DNA of 64,000 nt from Drosophila miranda (taxonomy: Eukaryota > Arthropoda > Insecta > Diptera > Drosophilidae): assembly GCF_003369915.1 (NCBI RefSeq), contig NC_046674.1:22633657-22697656 (forward strand), given 5' to 3'. The position numbers were made by a program, and so were the translations under genes. The notes beneath the pieces were generated by a model. That model searched no databases. It saw only the letters and a list, made by a program, of their open reading frames with translations, and was not told the DNA's origin. Positions 34,668 through 46,900 of this stretch are shown one piece after another (within the stretch, counting starts at the first letter, position 1; every line of letters starts with the position of its first letter).

Positions 34668-34870
34668 CAGCTGGACTTATCGACCATCAGAAATATACCA
34701 AAATATACCGTCGCATTTGAAAAATATACCGTAAATATCCTGACAAATTCAAGTTCTATTTTACTTATTCCTCGCTTTTGATCTTCCGTAGAATATTACT
34801 AGCTAGATAGATCTCTCAGCCCTGCCCACATATTTTGGTAAAATTAATGAATCAATTTTGTACTTGACTG
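34668..34870 (-). repeat. Inverted promoter repeat, arm 2
   Basis: Reverse-complement partner of 30,820-31,029. It begins about 105 bp upstream of the start codon of the minus-strand coiled-coil gene, so it covers that gene's promoter. Similarity is high over the whole ~200 bp by eye, with small indels. Confidence 0.85.
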
Positions 34871-35016
34871 GCCTCTAGCCAGGCAAAATGGGGAGAAGAA
34901 AAACATTGAAAAACTCACCACACAGACAAATTTAAATTTGCTGAGACTCCATATTTCACTAAATATGATATGTTCGTGCATTAATGGAAAAGAAAATTAG
35001 GCATCCAGAAAAATTA

Positions 35017-35618
35017 GGCACCCACTTTAATATCCGAAACATATTTCATTCACATTCACAAGTTGCGGGGCGGAAAGGCGGTTCTTTTAAATACGACCGC
35101 CTTGTTGCCGTCATATAAGGTACCTAAGGTGAGGTGAGGTTTGTATGGCATGGTGTTTATGTTGCTGGGTTTTTACGCTCGCTGCCCATACCTTTCCGTA
35201 GAACAGCCCAGAGGTTCGAGTTGCAGCTGCTAATGACCTGCTAAGTTTAAACATCTTCTGTAGTTGTATGGAAATTTCTATACCCTGTATTCTTTGCCCT
35301 AACTGAAACTCAGAGATGTTCTTAGGGGACTGGTACTCGGTGTCGGATAAATATCAATTTAATTTTTCTCATATAAGGACTATACATATAGATATATTTA
35401 ACAATATCAAAAAACTATCAGTGTTGTGGCAAAAAATTTACTCCATACCCTATGAATATTTCTTCCTTGGCGATTCCAGTCGCATGGTGAGTTGGCTAGG
35501 TTTCGCGTCAGCTGATCGAGTTCGAATGTTCCGCAACACAAGTATACAACAGTTTATTCGAACTTCAATGTGGCGCCCATTTGTGGGGAAATGCATTTTT
35601 TGAATATGCTTCTAGGCC
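35017..35618 (+). repeat. Left terminal inverted repeat
   Basis: 602 bp, ending at TTCTAGGCC. It contains TATACCCTGTATTCTTTG and a 95-residue open frame (35,316-35,603) whose counterpart is also open in the right arm. Confidence 0.85.
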
Positions 35619-35826
35619 GGACATAACATAGAGTGAAATGTGTGTGAATATTAAATGCTGGCTGCTATAAAACTATCAAAGCTTGCCCTCTTTGCCGGTT
35701 TTTACATTATTAATTAACTTAAATATCACACATTTTTTTCAGAAGCCCCTAACCTTGTTCAAAGGAAATAGAATCGAATTTGAAATGCAAATCTAAAGAA
35801 ATCAGTAAGATGAAATTATACAGGGC

Positions 35827-35970
35827 GGTCCTCTACGCGCTCTCTTTTCGGGTCTTATTTTGATCAATACAACAGAAAACTTCGTTCTTCCCTCTCTCTT
35901 CAACCATGGCGTCAAATCACACTCAGTAGAGCTGAGCGAAAAATAAGACCCGAAAGAGAGTTATCGGACC
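35827..35970. repeat. MITE-like repeat, copy A
   Basis: About 144 bp with inverted ends. The left end is GGTCC then CTCTCTTTTCGGGTCTTATTTT. The right end is the complement, with AAATAAGACCCGAAAGAGAG then GGACC. The interior shares AACAACAG, a CTCTCTCT block, TCAACC and CTCAGTAGAGCTGA with copy B at 49,217-49,343. It is non-coding and lies inside the long-TIR element. Confidence 0.75.
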
Positions 35971-36398
35971 ACCATGCATGGGCCGGTGTCGTCATCGTTC
36001 ACTGCCACCTAATACCATGTTCCGCTTTGCTTCCTGGCTGCACAAACAAACGCAAAGCAAACATGTGAATACATTGTATGTGAGTGCTGACCATTGATCG
36101 ATTTGTTAGTCACATCATCCACGTTTGAGCAGGTCAAGAATGGGCTGTAGCTATTCCCCAGTACAGCTGCCACTTTAGCTAGAAAGCCATATATTTCTCT
36201 CGCTCACCAGCCTGCTAGAAAGAGAAGGGCATCTTCAATGCGTGACAGAGCCGTAAGTACACTCACTAAGCTCGTATAATCAATGTACAATCAGGTCACG
36301 TAGCTTTATTTGCAGAGCATATCGCCCATATCGACCAAATCGCTGGCATATAATGAGTTCCCTCCTGCAATATGAAACCCATTCCAATCAGAACTGCA

Positions 36399-37714
36399 AT
36401 GGCAGAGGCTGCCCTCACTCGGACCGCGCGAGACGTTCAGCAGAACTTTGCCGATCATGCCGCGGAGAACTAGGGCACCAGCTATTATGGCATCATCCCC
36501 AGCTTGTCCGAGGACCAAGGAAGCAGCGTAAGAGGCCTCGCCAAACTTGCCCAATCCCTGAGAGACGTAGCTACACGAGTATTTTCAGGCAAATACACAA
36601 ATGGACAGTCGCTCACCTCCATAATATACGTATTGGTTGTCGCCGGCGAGGAGGACGTTAATCGCGCGGCGGACTGCCAATCCTTTTCCTGTCACCCTGT
36701 CGTCCGCTCGCGTCGTTGTGTCAGTAAGTCGCCTCCTGGCAATCGGAGAATGTAATTATTGGTTTATTTACCTTGTGGACAGACGAAAGCAGCAGTCCCA
36801 ACAGCTCCAGCTCCAACTGCTGCATGGTCTTCGTAGATGAGAAAGGACGCGTCTACCAGAGCTGGGCCTCGTATGTGGCCCCCAACGAGCTGCCCGCCGG
36901 AGTGATGGGGTCCCCAGAGCGAGGCATTTACCGGCTGGTCAACGGACAGGTCAGGTTGGACAAGTACAAGACCCCGGTGCTCGAATATCTGGACCGATCT
37001 TCAGCTAACTGGGTTGGGACCCCCCTTTAATGCTCGCTGTCGATTGGCGGATCGCAGCCAGAATGAAATAAGGGAAGCCGATAAAGCCCTGGCCCTGTCT
37101 GCCTCCGCCAGCTCTCCCCCCCCCCGGTGGACTGTGGGGTGGGAGCGTGCACTGCCGTCCACCTGATGGTGAGACCAACCAACGATTCCGTGGACGTGCA
37201 CGCGCTCGAGCAAAGATCCGTTGAGGTCGGAGGTGTGGTGTTCGTACTGAAGGATTACGGACAAGTTTTATTTATGGAGCACATTGTGAATGCCAAGAGC
37301 TTCGAGGATTTGATCACGGGCATGGCCGAGGGCCTGGCACCCGATGTCTTCAATTTCGTCATGCAACTGACACGAACCTTTTTGGACACCCACGTGGAGG
37401 ATCTAACTTCGGTGCTGAACTTCCTTATTTCCACCGAATCGGTGCTGTAAAATATCAAAAAGATTATATTAGAAAAGTACGCCGGCGCGGCCTACGAAGT
37501 GATTATTGATCACGCCTGATATTTTGATATTTTGTTAGCCGCCAGAGCCCTCTACTTGGCGCTGAACCCGAACCCAGTCACCTCGCGCCCCAAGAAGTGT
37601 GACGTCTGTGAGGGCTACTTCACCGTCCGCCGCATGAACCAAAGTCCCAGTGCCAACTCTATAAATAAACATACATCAAAGCTGATGAAATTATATGACA
37701 ATTTGTTAAATTAG
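36399..37714 (+). pseudogene. Decayed intron-containing gene (DUF4781-like, tentative)
   Basis: A protein-like frame starts at the ATG at 36,399 and is interrupted by TAG at 36,471. It continues through RGLAKLAQSLRDVATRVFSG to a donor GTAAGT at 36,724 and an acceptor GTGGACAG ending at 36,781. The phase is preserved, leading to VFVDEKGRVYQSWASYV and RGIYRLVNGQV and then a stop at 37,028. Further homologous-looking pieces follow in other frames: LADRSQNEI near 37,045, then 37,127-37,450 with VGGVVFVLKDYGQVLF. A Cys-containing tail, KKCDVCEGYF, lies at 37,532-37,714. The stops and shifts mark a pseudogene. Retention of a 58-bp intron shows it arose by DNA copying, not from mRNA. The family guess rests on remembered resemblance of the VFVDEKGRVYQ and ERGIYRL segments to insect DUF4781 proteins and is unverified. 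Confidence 0.55.
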
Positions 37715-37899
37715 TTAACTTTCGACAGATTTCATGGTTTTCTGCAATTGTTTTGAAGCCGAAAAAGCTACCAAAGTCAACATTTGCATTAATTACAGGG
37801 CTATAGGTAATACGTTCCAGATAATTAAGGTACGTTCTGTGTTAACAAGCCCACGGATACTGATACGTAAAGAGAGCCAACAGAGCATACTGTTAGTCA

Positions 37900-38466
37900 G
37901 GCCTAGAAACATATTCAAAAAATGCATTTCCCCACAAATGGGCGCCACATTAAACTTCGAATAAACTGTTGTATATTTGTGTTGCGGAACATTCGAACTC
38001 GATCAGCTGACGCGAAACCTAGCCAACTCACCATGCGACTGGAATCGCCAAGGCAGAAATATTCATAGGGTATGGAGTACATTTTTTGCCACAACACTGA
38101 TAGATTTTTGATATTGTGAAAAATATCAATATTCCTTATATGCGAAAAATATATTAAAGAATATAAAGAATACAGGGTACGGAAATTTCCATACAACTGC
38201 AGAAGATGTTTAAACTTAGCAGTTCATAAGCAGCTGCTGCTTAACAGTACCGGCTGAGCGAACTCGAACCTCTGGGCTGTGCTACGGAAAGGTATGGACA
38301 GCGAAGGTAAAATCCCAGCAACATAAACGCCATGCCATACAAACCTCACCTCACCTTAGGTACCTTATTTGACGGCAACAAGGCGGTCGTATTTAAAAGA
38401 ACAGCCTTCCCGCCCCGAAACTTGTGAACGTGAATGAAACATGTTTCGGACAGTAAAGTGGGTGCC
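37900..38466 (-). repeat. Right terminal inverted repeat
   Basis: 567 bp, the reverse complement of the left arm with several small indels. Its inner edge is GGCCTAGAA and its outer end is AAGTGGGTGCC followed by TA. Confidence 0.85.
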
Positions 38467-38499
38467 TATTTGGGTTTGGGGGGCCACCGTGCGATTGGA

Positions 38500-40280
38500 T
38501 TGTTTGGGGGCATTTGTTTTGCCGTCGTCGTCGTGAATTGTGTGTTGTGGAGGTGCGGACGAATTTCTGTGGTTCCGTGATTCTGTTTTCCGCTTAGGTT
38601 CGAACAGACGGAATATTGAACATTTTGGAAAGGTAGTTAACTATAGGGACGAGACAATAGTGATCAAAATTAATTCGAGCATTTAGAAATTTTAGTATCT
38701 CCACGTAGTCAGCTGCAGTTTCCGTCTCGCCGCGTTGCCGCCTTTGACCCGCGTCAAGTGCTTGATTCTCGTGATTTTGTAATTGTTTTTAAACGCGGCT
38801 CTTGCATTTGCATATTTTTTTTAATGTTTTTGTTTTTGTTTGTGTCTTTTGTGTTTTGTGAAAAGGGGAAAGAAATGTCGCGTGTCAGAATGAGAGAAAA
38901 ATGTTTAAATAACAATCGCTGTCGCCGTCGTCGTCGTCGCCGCCGCCGCCGCCACAGCAGCAGTTTGTTGTTGCTGGCTCACTCTGGCCAACTAATTTGA
39001 ACTGCCTACGTGTGTGTGTGTGTGTGTGTGCGAGACTGAGTGTTGGTGTGAGAGTGTTGTGACTTCTGCTTTTGTGTGTGTGTTTGAACGACTGGCTTTG
39101 CCAGCGTGTTTTTGCTTTGCTGGAAGAAGAATTGTTCAAATGGAAAGATGCAACTCTCTCAGATTTTGGTTTTGTTCCAAAAGACAAACAAAATACATCG
39201 CCAAAGACTCGGAGAGAGAATAGGCAAAGCAAAGCAACAAACAGTAACAGAGAAGCAACAAAGCAAAGGCACACACACACAAGAGAGCCAGAGCGAGAGA
39301 GGGCGAACTGTGTCAATGCGGCAGCGGCGGCGGCGGCAGAGGCACCAGCGGCTACAGCGGCAGCGACAATGACGCCAAAAAACTTAAAAATATCCCAAAG
39401 ACTACCGTCAATAATGCAATGTTTCTGTGGTTTTCTAAAATTAATTTCTTCAACTATTTTTAATTGGATTTGAACTGTCCCTGTGCCCGTCGCCGTCCCC
39501 GTCTCCCGTCCCACATGGCAGCGCCGCTGCCTGTCTGTCTGTCTGACTGACTTTGCTTTTTGTCTTTGCATGAGTGTGCGAGTGCTGCGGGACTGTGTGT
39601 TTGCCTCTGCCCTCTGTGACTTTGCGGCGGCGTGTCGTGACTGGATTCCATTGAATGTACATGTGCTCGCACACTCACACACGCACACACACACACTCAG
39701 ACACGTAGATGATGATTTGCTTATAAAAAAACTTACAGTTAGACGATGCTTTTCGCTTTCTGGATTGCGTTTGTTTTTGTGCTGTGTCTCTTTTTTTGTT
39801 TTCCGGTTTTATCGCCGGGAAACCTGTTTCTTGGCCAAAGATTTGCTCAGTAGTCTGGCTTTTAAATTTAACAAATTACCTCATTTTACACCTGAAACTC
39901 CCCATTTATCCATTTAAGTGCTCCGACTAACGCACACTAATTAAAAGCTAGCGATTACGCCTCCTCTGTTTCGGGGATCTTCCAAGAAATGGAAGCACCT
40001 ATGTGGCTAGGTGCTAGGGAACCCGCCCCGTTCTATACGACAAAAAGTCCAGCCTGGTACTCATAATGCCTTTTGGTTCTTGTTTTTTTTTTTTCGCAGT
40101 TTTAAGAAATAACCAAGAAAACAAAACAAAAGAAAACATTGCAAATAAAACAAAAAAAATACCATTAAACTAACAGTGTGCGCCGCTGAATTTTACATCA
40201 TCGACAAATAGTGTTCCGACGTTCCGAATGCTGCCGAACAACAACTAAATGTTATTTCGATCAACAACAAACAAACAACG
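38500..40280 (+). other. Probable 5' untranslated exon of a large gene
   Basis: No coding frame is convincing. The region has features of a fly 5' leader: CGTCGTCGTC and CGCCGCCGCC runs (38,915-38,960), GCGGCAGCGG runs (39,320-39,370), many CAACAACAAACAAACAACG-type A/C repeats and a strong splice donor GTAAGTAGC at 40,281. A long minus-strand frame at 38,885-39,694 is low-complexity antisense and was rejected. The transcription start and the gene's identity are unknown, and its coding exons would lie beyond this window. Confidence 0.4.
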
Positions 40281-43200
40281 GTAAGTAGCATCCGAACACG
40301 ATGTCGCTTTTGTCGATCGCAGTAGCCTTCCCATGACCCTGGCCTGCCCTCGATCTCTTTGCGCAACGCCCTCCGCCGTCACCACTGTGTGCGTGTGCGT
40401 GTGTGTGTGTGTGTGCGTGTGTCTATTGAGAGTTATGCAAAAGCAATGTAAAAACTCTGTCTACAGTGGGGAGAATAAGTCTAGGCATCTTAAATATATG
40501 TATTTTAGGGGAAAACTAACGCAAATTTCCGCCTTTAAAAACTTGTCGCAACTAAATCATTTATTTCTCGCTTACTGATATTTTAATCAGTTAATGGAAT
40601 TCTTGAAACAAAATTCAATAACCGACTCCGTCGTTGTGTATCTGCAATAATATTTATCGTCCAAATAAATACATTGTGCTCGGGCCTCGAACTATAAAGA
40701 GTATATCTATCATGTAAACAATCGGTAGTGTAGTTTTATTTTCTCCTCTTTCGACAAATATGTTATGACATATCGTTTACATGGAAATGGGCGAACATCC
40801 ATACAAAAAAAATGGATGCAAACAACAAAATGAATCAAATATGAATGGTGGATGGGGGATGGAGGGGAAGCTTTCGGGGGAGCGATACACTATTTGGACT
40901 CATTTAGTCAACAGTTCAACACAGAACATTTTTTAAATATTTTTAGCTATCTGTCACTTTGTAGGTGCACGACTGATAACACACTCCCCCACCCCTTCCA
41001 CATTCCACTTGAATTACACGACACTTGTTATGGCTTATACCTGGAGCAGCTATCAAAGCTATCGAATTGCAATTTCTTCGATTCTTCGATTCGTTGTCTT
41101 TGTGTTTTTATTCCACATATGTAAGCCCTGACATGCGAGAGACATCTGCATTCCGCTCCTGAATCGCTCTCTAACGATATTTCCTCACATGCATCGTCTC
41201 TTGATTGCTTAACGTTCAAAGGTCAAATCCTCTCGTCAATTCAGTTGCAACATTTGTGGCTGATAAAAAATATGAATTGATGTACATTTTCCGTCGCCAG
41301 TGAATGCAATTTTCCCATCACGGACAGTGGGAAAGTGAATGGGAATACTTTTCCTTTTGTTCCCCCTGTGTGTTTTTTTTTTTGTATTTTTTTTTTTTAT
41401 TGCCAAGCCATCATCAATGCAGTCGTTGCATTGAATTGAGTGGCAATTATTATATTAACTGTAATTGCAAATTGAAATAATTGCAATGCAATTAATCAGA
41501 AACCGAATCGACTGCAAACTGAAATCAAAACTCTTTAACAACTGCAGATTTGATTGGATTTTCGGTCTGTTCTGTGCTCTGTGGACGTCGGACGAGAGTC
41601 GGATGTCGAATGTCGAAAGGGGACGGTGGCGGGGGGGTGGTGCATGCATCCAGCCGAAAACCGGGACCAATCGCAGTGCAATGTTCATGCCGATAGAGAT
41701 ATAAATTGATTACTCGGCTTTAATTAGTTTCAATTTCCACAAACTCCATCGACGGGCCTCCTCCGATGCTGTGTGCGTGTGTGTGTGTGTGTGTATGGGG
41801 TTTTTCCCAATTTATTTTCAGTTTGGCAATCAAACCTCCGTCTGAATGCACATTGTGCAGTATTTTGTTTCAAATAAATAGCAATTTCCTTGAATGTCTG
41901 CAAAATAAATTACAAATATTCCATGGAAAACCCAAAGCCCACACACACACACAAATTTTGATTCCAAATCCAAACAAAGAAGGAACGCTGGCCGCCCAAA
42001 GACGAATCTCTCGACCACGCGATACTCAGTGGAGGGCTTTTCCACGGGTTTCAACGGAGCTGCCTTAATGCCCTCCTGCCGTCGAGCCTGTCCTTGCCAC
42101 GGGGCTACAGGGTATCGGCATCGAGAGAATAATAATTTGCAAAAACTTTGGGGCATTGTGGACAGACCACTCTCTGGCTGTGGTATCTCTAATCCGCAGT
42201 GAAAAGTGTCTGTTTGTCTGAACGGAATGTTGGCCAATTGCAGGACCTTTTGACTTGTGGCCAAAACCCATGGCCTCCCGATACATATTGTGGCAGCATT
42301 CATTCATGAGAGATGCGATGCGCAAACACACATACGAGCATTACGAGCATCTATAGCCTCGATTCGGGGCTTTTATCTGCTGCAATTAAAGTTAATCACT
42401 TGTCCGCAATTAGCATGGCAGCTGCGATAAGTCCGTGTCGTGCGTGTATTAGCCATTAGTCTCCCCCCCTCCCCGCCATTCACATCCCCGCCGATTGCCA
42501 TTCTCAGCCGGAACATAAAAATCAAATCAAATTACATTACTAATACGCCGCGTGGTCTGCCACTAGGCCAGCCAACGGACAGACGGAAGCATTTGCATTT
42601 ATTCCGCAAATTTATGCTGGGTAGAACTCCGGCTCCTGGCTACGACCCGTGCCCGTGCCCGTGCCCGTCAAGTCCCTGTTTGTTTGTTTGTTTGTTACCT
42701 TCGTGCGGAGCAGGAGCGGCGTGGATTGGTGACTCATGGAAAAGTCCCCCGCGGTTCCGAGGACGACGGCTGTCCGGGTCGTTTTGGCTGGCTTTTACTG
42801 CCTGAATCATGCATTTTTTACAATTCCTCGTCTTTTTATTGGCCGCCTTTTTGCCCGGGCTAGTGCCAGTCCGGACACGATTGAGCCTTTGGTTGGGGCG
42901 CGGACTTGTTTTTATTAGCCAGGTCTCGGGCGGGCGTTTGCAAACAGCTTTAGCACAGATCATAATATCATATATTCGAATGTTTTTACAGCACTGAGGG
43001 GACAGGCTACACATATTATATGCCCGGGACTTTTTTCAGGACTCTAAGGCTGGCCCCATCCCTAAATTCCGCTCGATTTGAACAAGTTGTAAAACTTCAT
43101 TTTTATTCTCTGCAATTTTCCAGCAATTTTTTTGTTTCGCATTTAAATACGAATAATTATGCCAACAATAAAAGTTGCGAAATTAAATGTTTACCCACAC

Positions 43201-43934
43201 AATATGCAGCTATTTTTATGCCACTTTGTATATCGTTATCTGAAAAATACACAAGCGCAGAATTCCCCATGGGATTTTATCAACTTATTTGATAATTTAT
43301 TTTATTTTATTTTATGCATTTTATTTATTATTTGTGACTAATGCAAAAATAAGAAATGTTTCCATTTCCAAGATTTTTCAACTATATTTATTGAATTGAT
43401 TATCTTAAAATAATATTGTAAAATAGTTTCCAATTTAAAGGATAAAACTGTTTTAATATTTTAATCCAATATCATGGGAAATTTTTTCATAATAATGGAA
43501 CAATTTTCAATAATTTTTATTTATTTTATATTTTCTTATTTATTTATTTATTATTTCCCAATTTCCAATTTAAATATTTAAACTGATTTAATATTTTAAT
43601 CCAATATCAGGCGAAAATTATACACTGTTTTATTTGGAATAATTTTCAATAACTTTAATTTATTTCATATTTATTTATTTATTTATTATTTACCAATTCC
43701 CAATTTAAATATTAAAATTGATTTAATGTTGTATTTTTTTATGCAAAATACATATAAATGTTTCCATTTGGAAAGCTCGTTGAAAAAATAACCCATTGTG
43801 GATGCAGGAAGGGGCTGTGGGGGCGTGGAACTGGGATCTGGGCGTGGCGTGGAAACCATCGTCGAGCAGCTCGACGCACAATCCACAGACCAAAAAATCC
43901 AAGAAGAATTCGATAAAAGAGTACGAAACATTCT

Positions 43935-43936
<2 letters not shown>

Positions 43937-43968
<32 letters not shown>
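43937..43968. repeat. (GT)16 microsatellite
   Basis: A perfect run of GT dinucleotides. Long perfect GT arrays like this are common in obscura-group flies. Confidence 0.95.
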
Positions 43969-43971
<3 letters not shown>

Positions 43972-46900
43972 ATGAAGATAAGCTGAAATAATTCTCAATT
44001 AGATTCCCATTTCGGTTTCTCTCCCTCTCTCTCTCTCTCTTACACCCCGCGGCTCCCCGTTTGCAAGATTTCAAGATTACAAATTGTGTGTGTTTTATTC
44101 TGGTTCACCTTCGAGGCGGGAGCGACAGAAAGAGGGGATGCCCCATCATTCCGAGATCTGTGGCCGCACCTCCTCCCCCTCTTCTGGCCAGAGACCCGAT
44201 TGATGTCTGCCAATTCGCTTCAGAAAAAAACGAAAAAACCAAAAAAAAATATGGGGTACGAGTATGCAGTGCATTTTTTCGTGCAATCCCATACTAATGC
44301 GCCATGATTTATTAAAAAATCGGCCACTCGCACTGGCTCGTACTCGTCCTGGTCCTCGTCCTCGTCCTCGTACTGCCCCATGGCGTACACACACACACAC
44401 ACGGGGGGATTCATGCCCCAGAACCAATAGAACTGATTGTAGGGGACGGTGGGGGGGGGAACGGGGGGGACAGAACCCACTGAACCCACTCGACGGACTA
44501 TTCATCTAGAGAGCAGACGGTCCGGACAAGTAATCTCCTTAAAATGCAATTTGTTTTGTTGCAATCAACGATTTTTGATGATGACGACGACGACTGGCCA
44601 CCAGTGGAGCACTCGTCAGGAAGGGTCCTGCGAAGGGATGCGATGACTACGATGATGATGACGATGATCGAATGCGAGTTGGGTAACAATTTGCAGCGTG
44701 GCCAAATAAATTGGTTGTTATTCTGCGCCCCACTCCCAGTCGTGGAAGGCAGAATCCTTACCTTCAGGACACACACTCACCCACCGATACCTCTGGCTGC
44801 CCCTCCTCTCCTGCAGGACGCCAGTGTGGCAGCAGCACTCCTGGATCTGCCCTCTGCCCACTGCCTGTGCCCTCTGCCCACTGCCTAGTGCCCTCTGCCT
44901 GTGCCTCTGCCTCTAAAAAATGATGGAGATGAAAACAAAATTTGTAGGATGCTTCTGGTTTTTTACGTGCACCACTGCCACTGCCACTGCCACCACCATC
45001 ATCAGCACTTGGCTCAAACTGGTTGCCTGGCTGCCTGGCTGCTCCTCTGATGCATGGTCGTGGCAATGCGGTTTGAGCGTTCGCTGCGACAGCCCCAAAC
45101 TAGTGGCTGATGGGATGGATGAATGGATGGACGGACTGACGGACTGACGGACTGACAGACCGACTGACCGACTGACCCATGGCCACTGGAATGAATGAAT
45201 CACAAAATGGGGCGAGGACTAGCAGGGCGGGGGGGGAGTGGAATGCCTGCCTCCGGGGCTTTCAGGTGCAGCACACAAGAGCCCTCGCAAAGGATTTGCC
45301 TGGACTGCACTGGACGATCCACAGTGGTACTGCAGCTCCGAACGGGGTTTCGGGATTATCCCTCCAGCCACCACAGAAGCAGCAGAACAGCAGAAGCAGC
45401 AGCACACATTTGTATCTGCAGCGTGCTGCCCGATTATATTCAATCTCTATCGAAGGCGGATAGATAGCCCCCCCACTGATAGCCGATTTCATTCTCTTGG
45501 AACTCTGCAAGATACGGGGGCAATCAGTGGAGTGGTATGCATATGCCCCAATAGATCTGTCGCACGTTTCGTTGCAGTGTTCCCCCCCCCCCCCCACGCA
45601 AAGGGAGGAGGGGGGGGCTGGTCTCTTGACCAGTCGCCTCTCGTATCCGGCCGCTGCATACTTTATTGCGTGTTTTGCCGTAACAGATTTTGTTTGCATT
45701 TCTTTTGTTTGCTTGCAACACAGAGAGCCTCTTGCCCCCCGCAATCGAGCAGGCCAGAAGAGGCGACGGGGGCAGGGGGGGAGGGGGGTGAGGCACGTAT
45801 CAAAAGCGTGTTTCAATTTGCACAAAAATTCACATGTCGATTGCTGGCTTCACTTCCAACCATCCATCCATCCCTCCCTTCAGCTATGCCTCCATTCATG
45901 CATCCATCCCTCTCTCCCTCCATCTATCCCTCTCTCCCTTCAACCCTCCCTCCATCCATCTGTCTATCTATATCAGATTGATTTTTAGCCATCCGGGATA
46001 TCTGTCTGTTTTTGCCTGTCCTTCTGTCGGGGAGCACGCCGCGTATACGCAATGTATAGAGAGCATGCAACGTGCACTTGCCTCCTGCATATTTCTGCAT
46101 ACATCGACTCTCGGCTGCTGTTTGCATTGTATCTTTAGAGGCAATCGGATGGATGGATGGATGCATGGAATCGAAGCGAATCGAATCGAATGGAAATCTT
46201 CCTGTGACATCCGCTGTCTCCCTGTCGCAATGAGATGCGCATTTATTTCAAGTTCTCGACAAATGGCAATTGATTAACTCGTTTCCCCACCACCCACCCT
46301 CCCACTCCCCACCCCCTCCTTCAGGGGGGGCCCTCTCTCTCTCTCTCTGTAAACAAAGGGGTACGCACAGCGGGTGCCGCTTATCAGTAATGCTCATAAT
46401 CACACCCACAACCAGCCCGGACCCCCTGCCGTTGCCCCTGCCCCCTGCCCTTGCCCCTGCCACTCTTGGTAATCGGGGTCTGTGTTTTTTTTTCGCTGTT
46501 ATTTGAACAATTTGCTGATTAGATTTTCATTTCTCGCTGCCCCACCCCCCCCCTCCCTCCCCCGCTTCGAGAGAGAGAGAGAAAGTTATCCGATATTTCC
46601 GCAGAGAGAGAGAGTTTCTTAATTGGAATAATTCTTCGTGCACTTTTTCTTTAGTGTAATTTTCAGATTTGGTTTCCCCCTCTTTTTGGCTCTGTTTTTC
46701 TTCTCTCGTTTACCTTTAACCTCTAGCCCCCCCTCACCCCCCCCTAACCGCTGGGCACCCACAAAAAACCCCCAAAGTACGAAGCATTTTCCTCTCCTGT
46801 TGCTCTCTAAAGAAAATGCAAAGAAGAAATAAATCTGCCACAAGAAGAAGCGTCATCGGTGGCTAATCGGATGGGGCGGGAACGGGGGTGGGGGGTGGGG

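Larger units (their letters stand above)
35017..38466. mobile_element. 3.45-kb element with ~600-bp terminal inverted repeats
   Basis: The left end reads GGCACCCACTTTA and the right end TAAAGTGGGTGCC. Each is bordered by TA (35,015-35,016 and 38,467-38,468), fitting TA target-site insertion as in the Tc1/mariner group. The arms are 35,017-35,618 and 37,900-38,466. They share blocks such as AAGGTGAGGTGAGGTTTGTA, CCAGAGGTTCGAG, CTAAGTTTAAACATCTTCTG, ACACTGAT-type segments and GTGGGGAAATGCATTTTTTG. The 2.28-kb interior has no transposase I can recognise. It holds a decayed intron-containing gene (36,399-37,714) and a MITE-like insert (35,827-35,970). It may be a non-autonomous long-TIR element that captured a gene, or a gene trapped between two inverted copies of a shorter repeat. 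Confidence 0.7.

Noticed and set aside
38885..39694. 269-codon minus-strand open frame
   Set aside because: It is low-complexity antisense of a CGTC/GCGGCA- and GT-rich leader. It has hydrophobic Ala runs caused by GCG repeats and no domain or splice support.
45238..45981. 247-codon plus-strand frame and overlapping minus-strand frames
   Set aside because: The composition is driven by CCATCC/CCCTCC repeats and C tracts. Several overlapping frames on both strands are equally open, which is typical of simple-sequence DNA.
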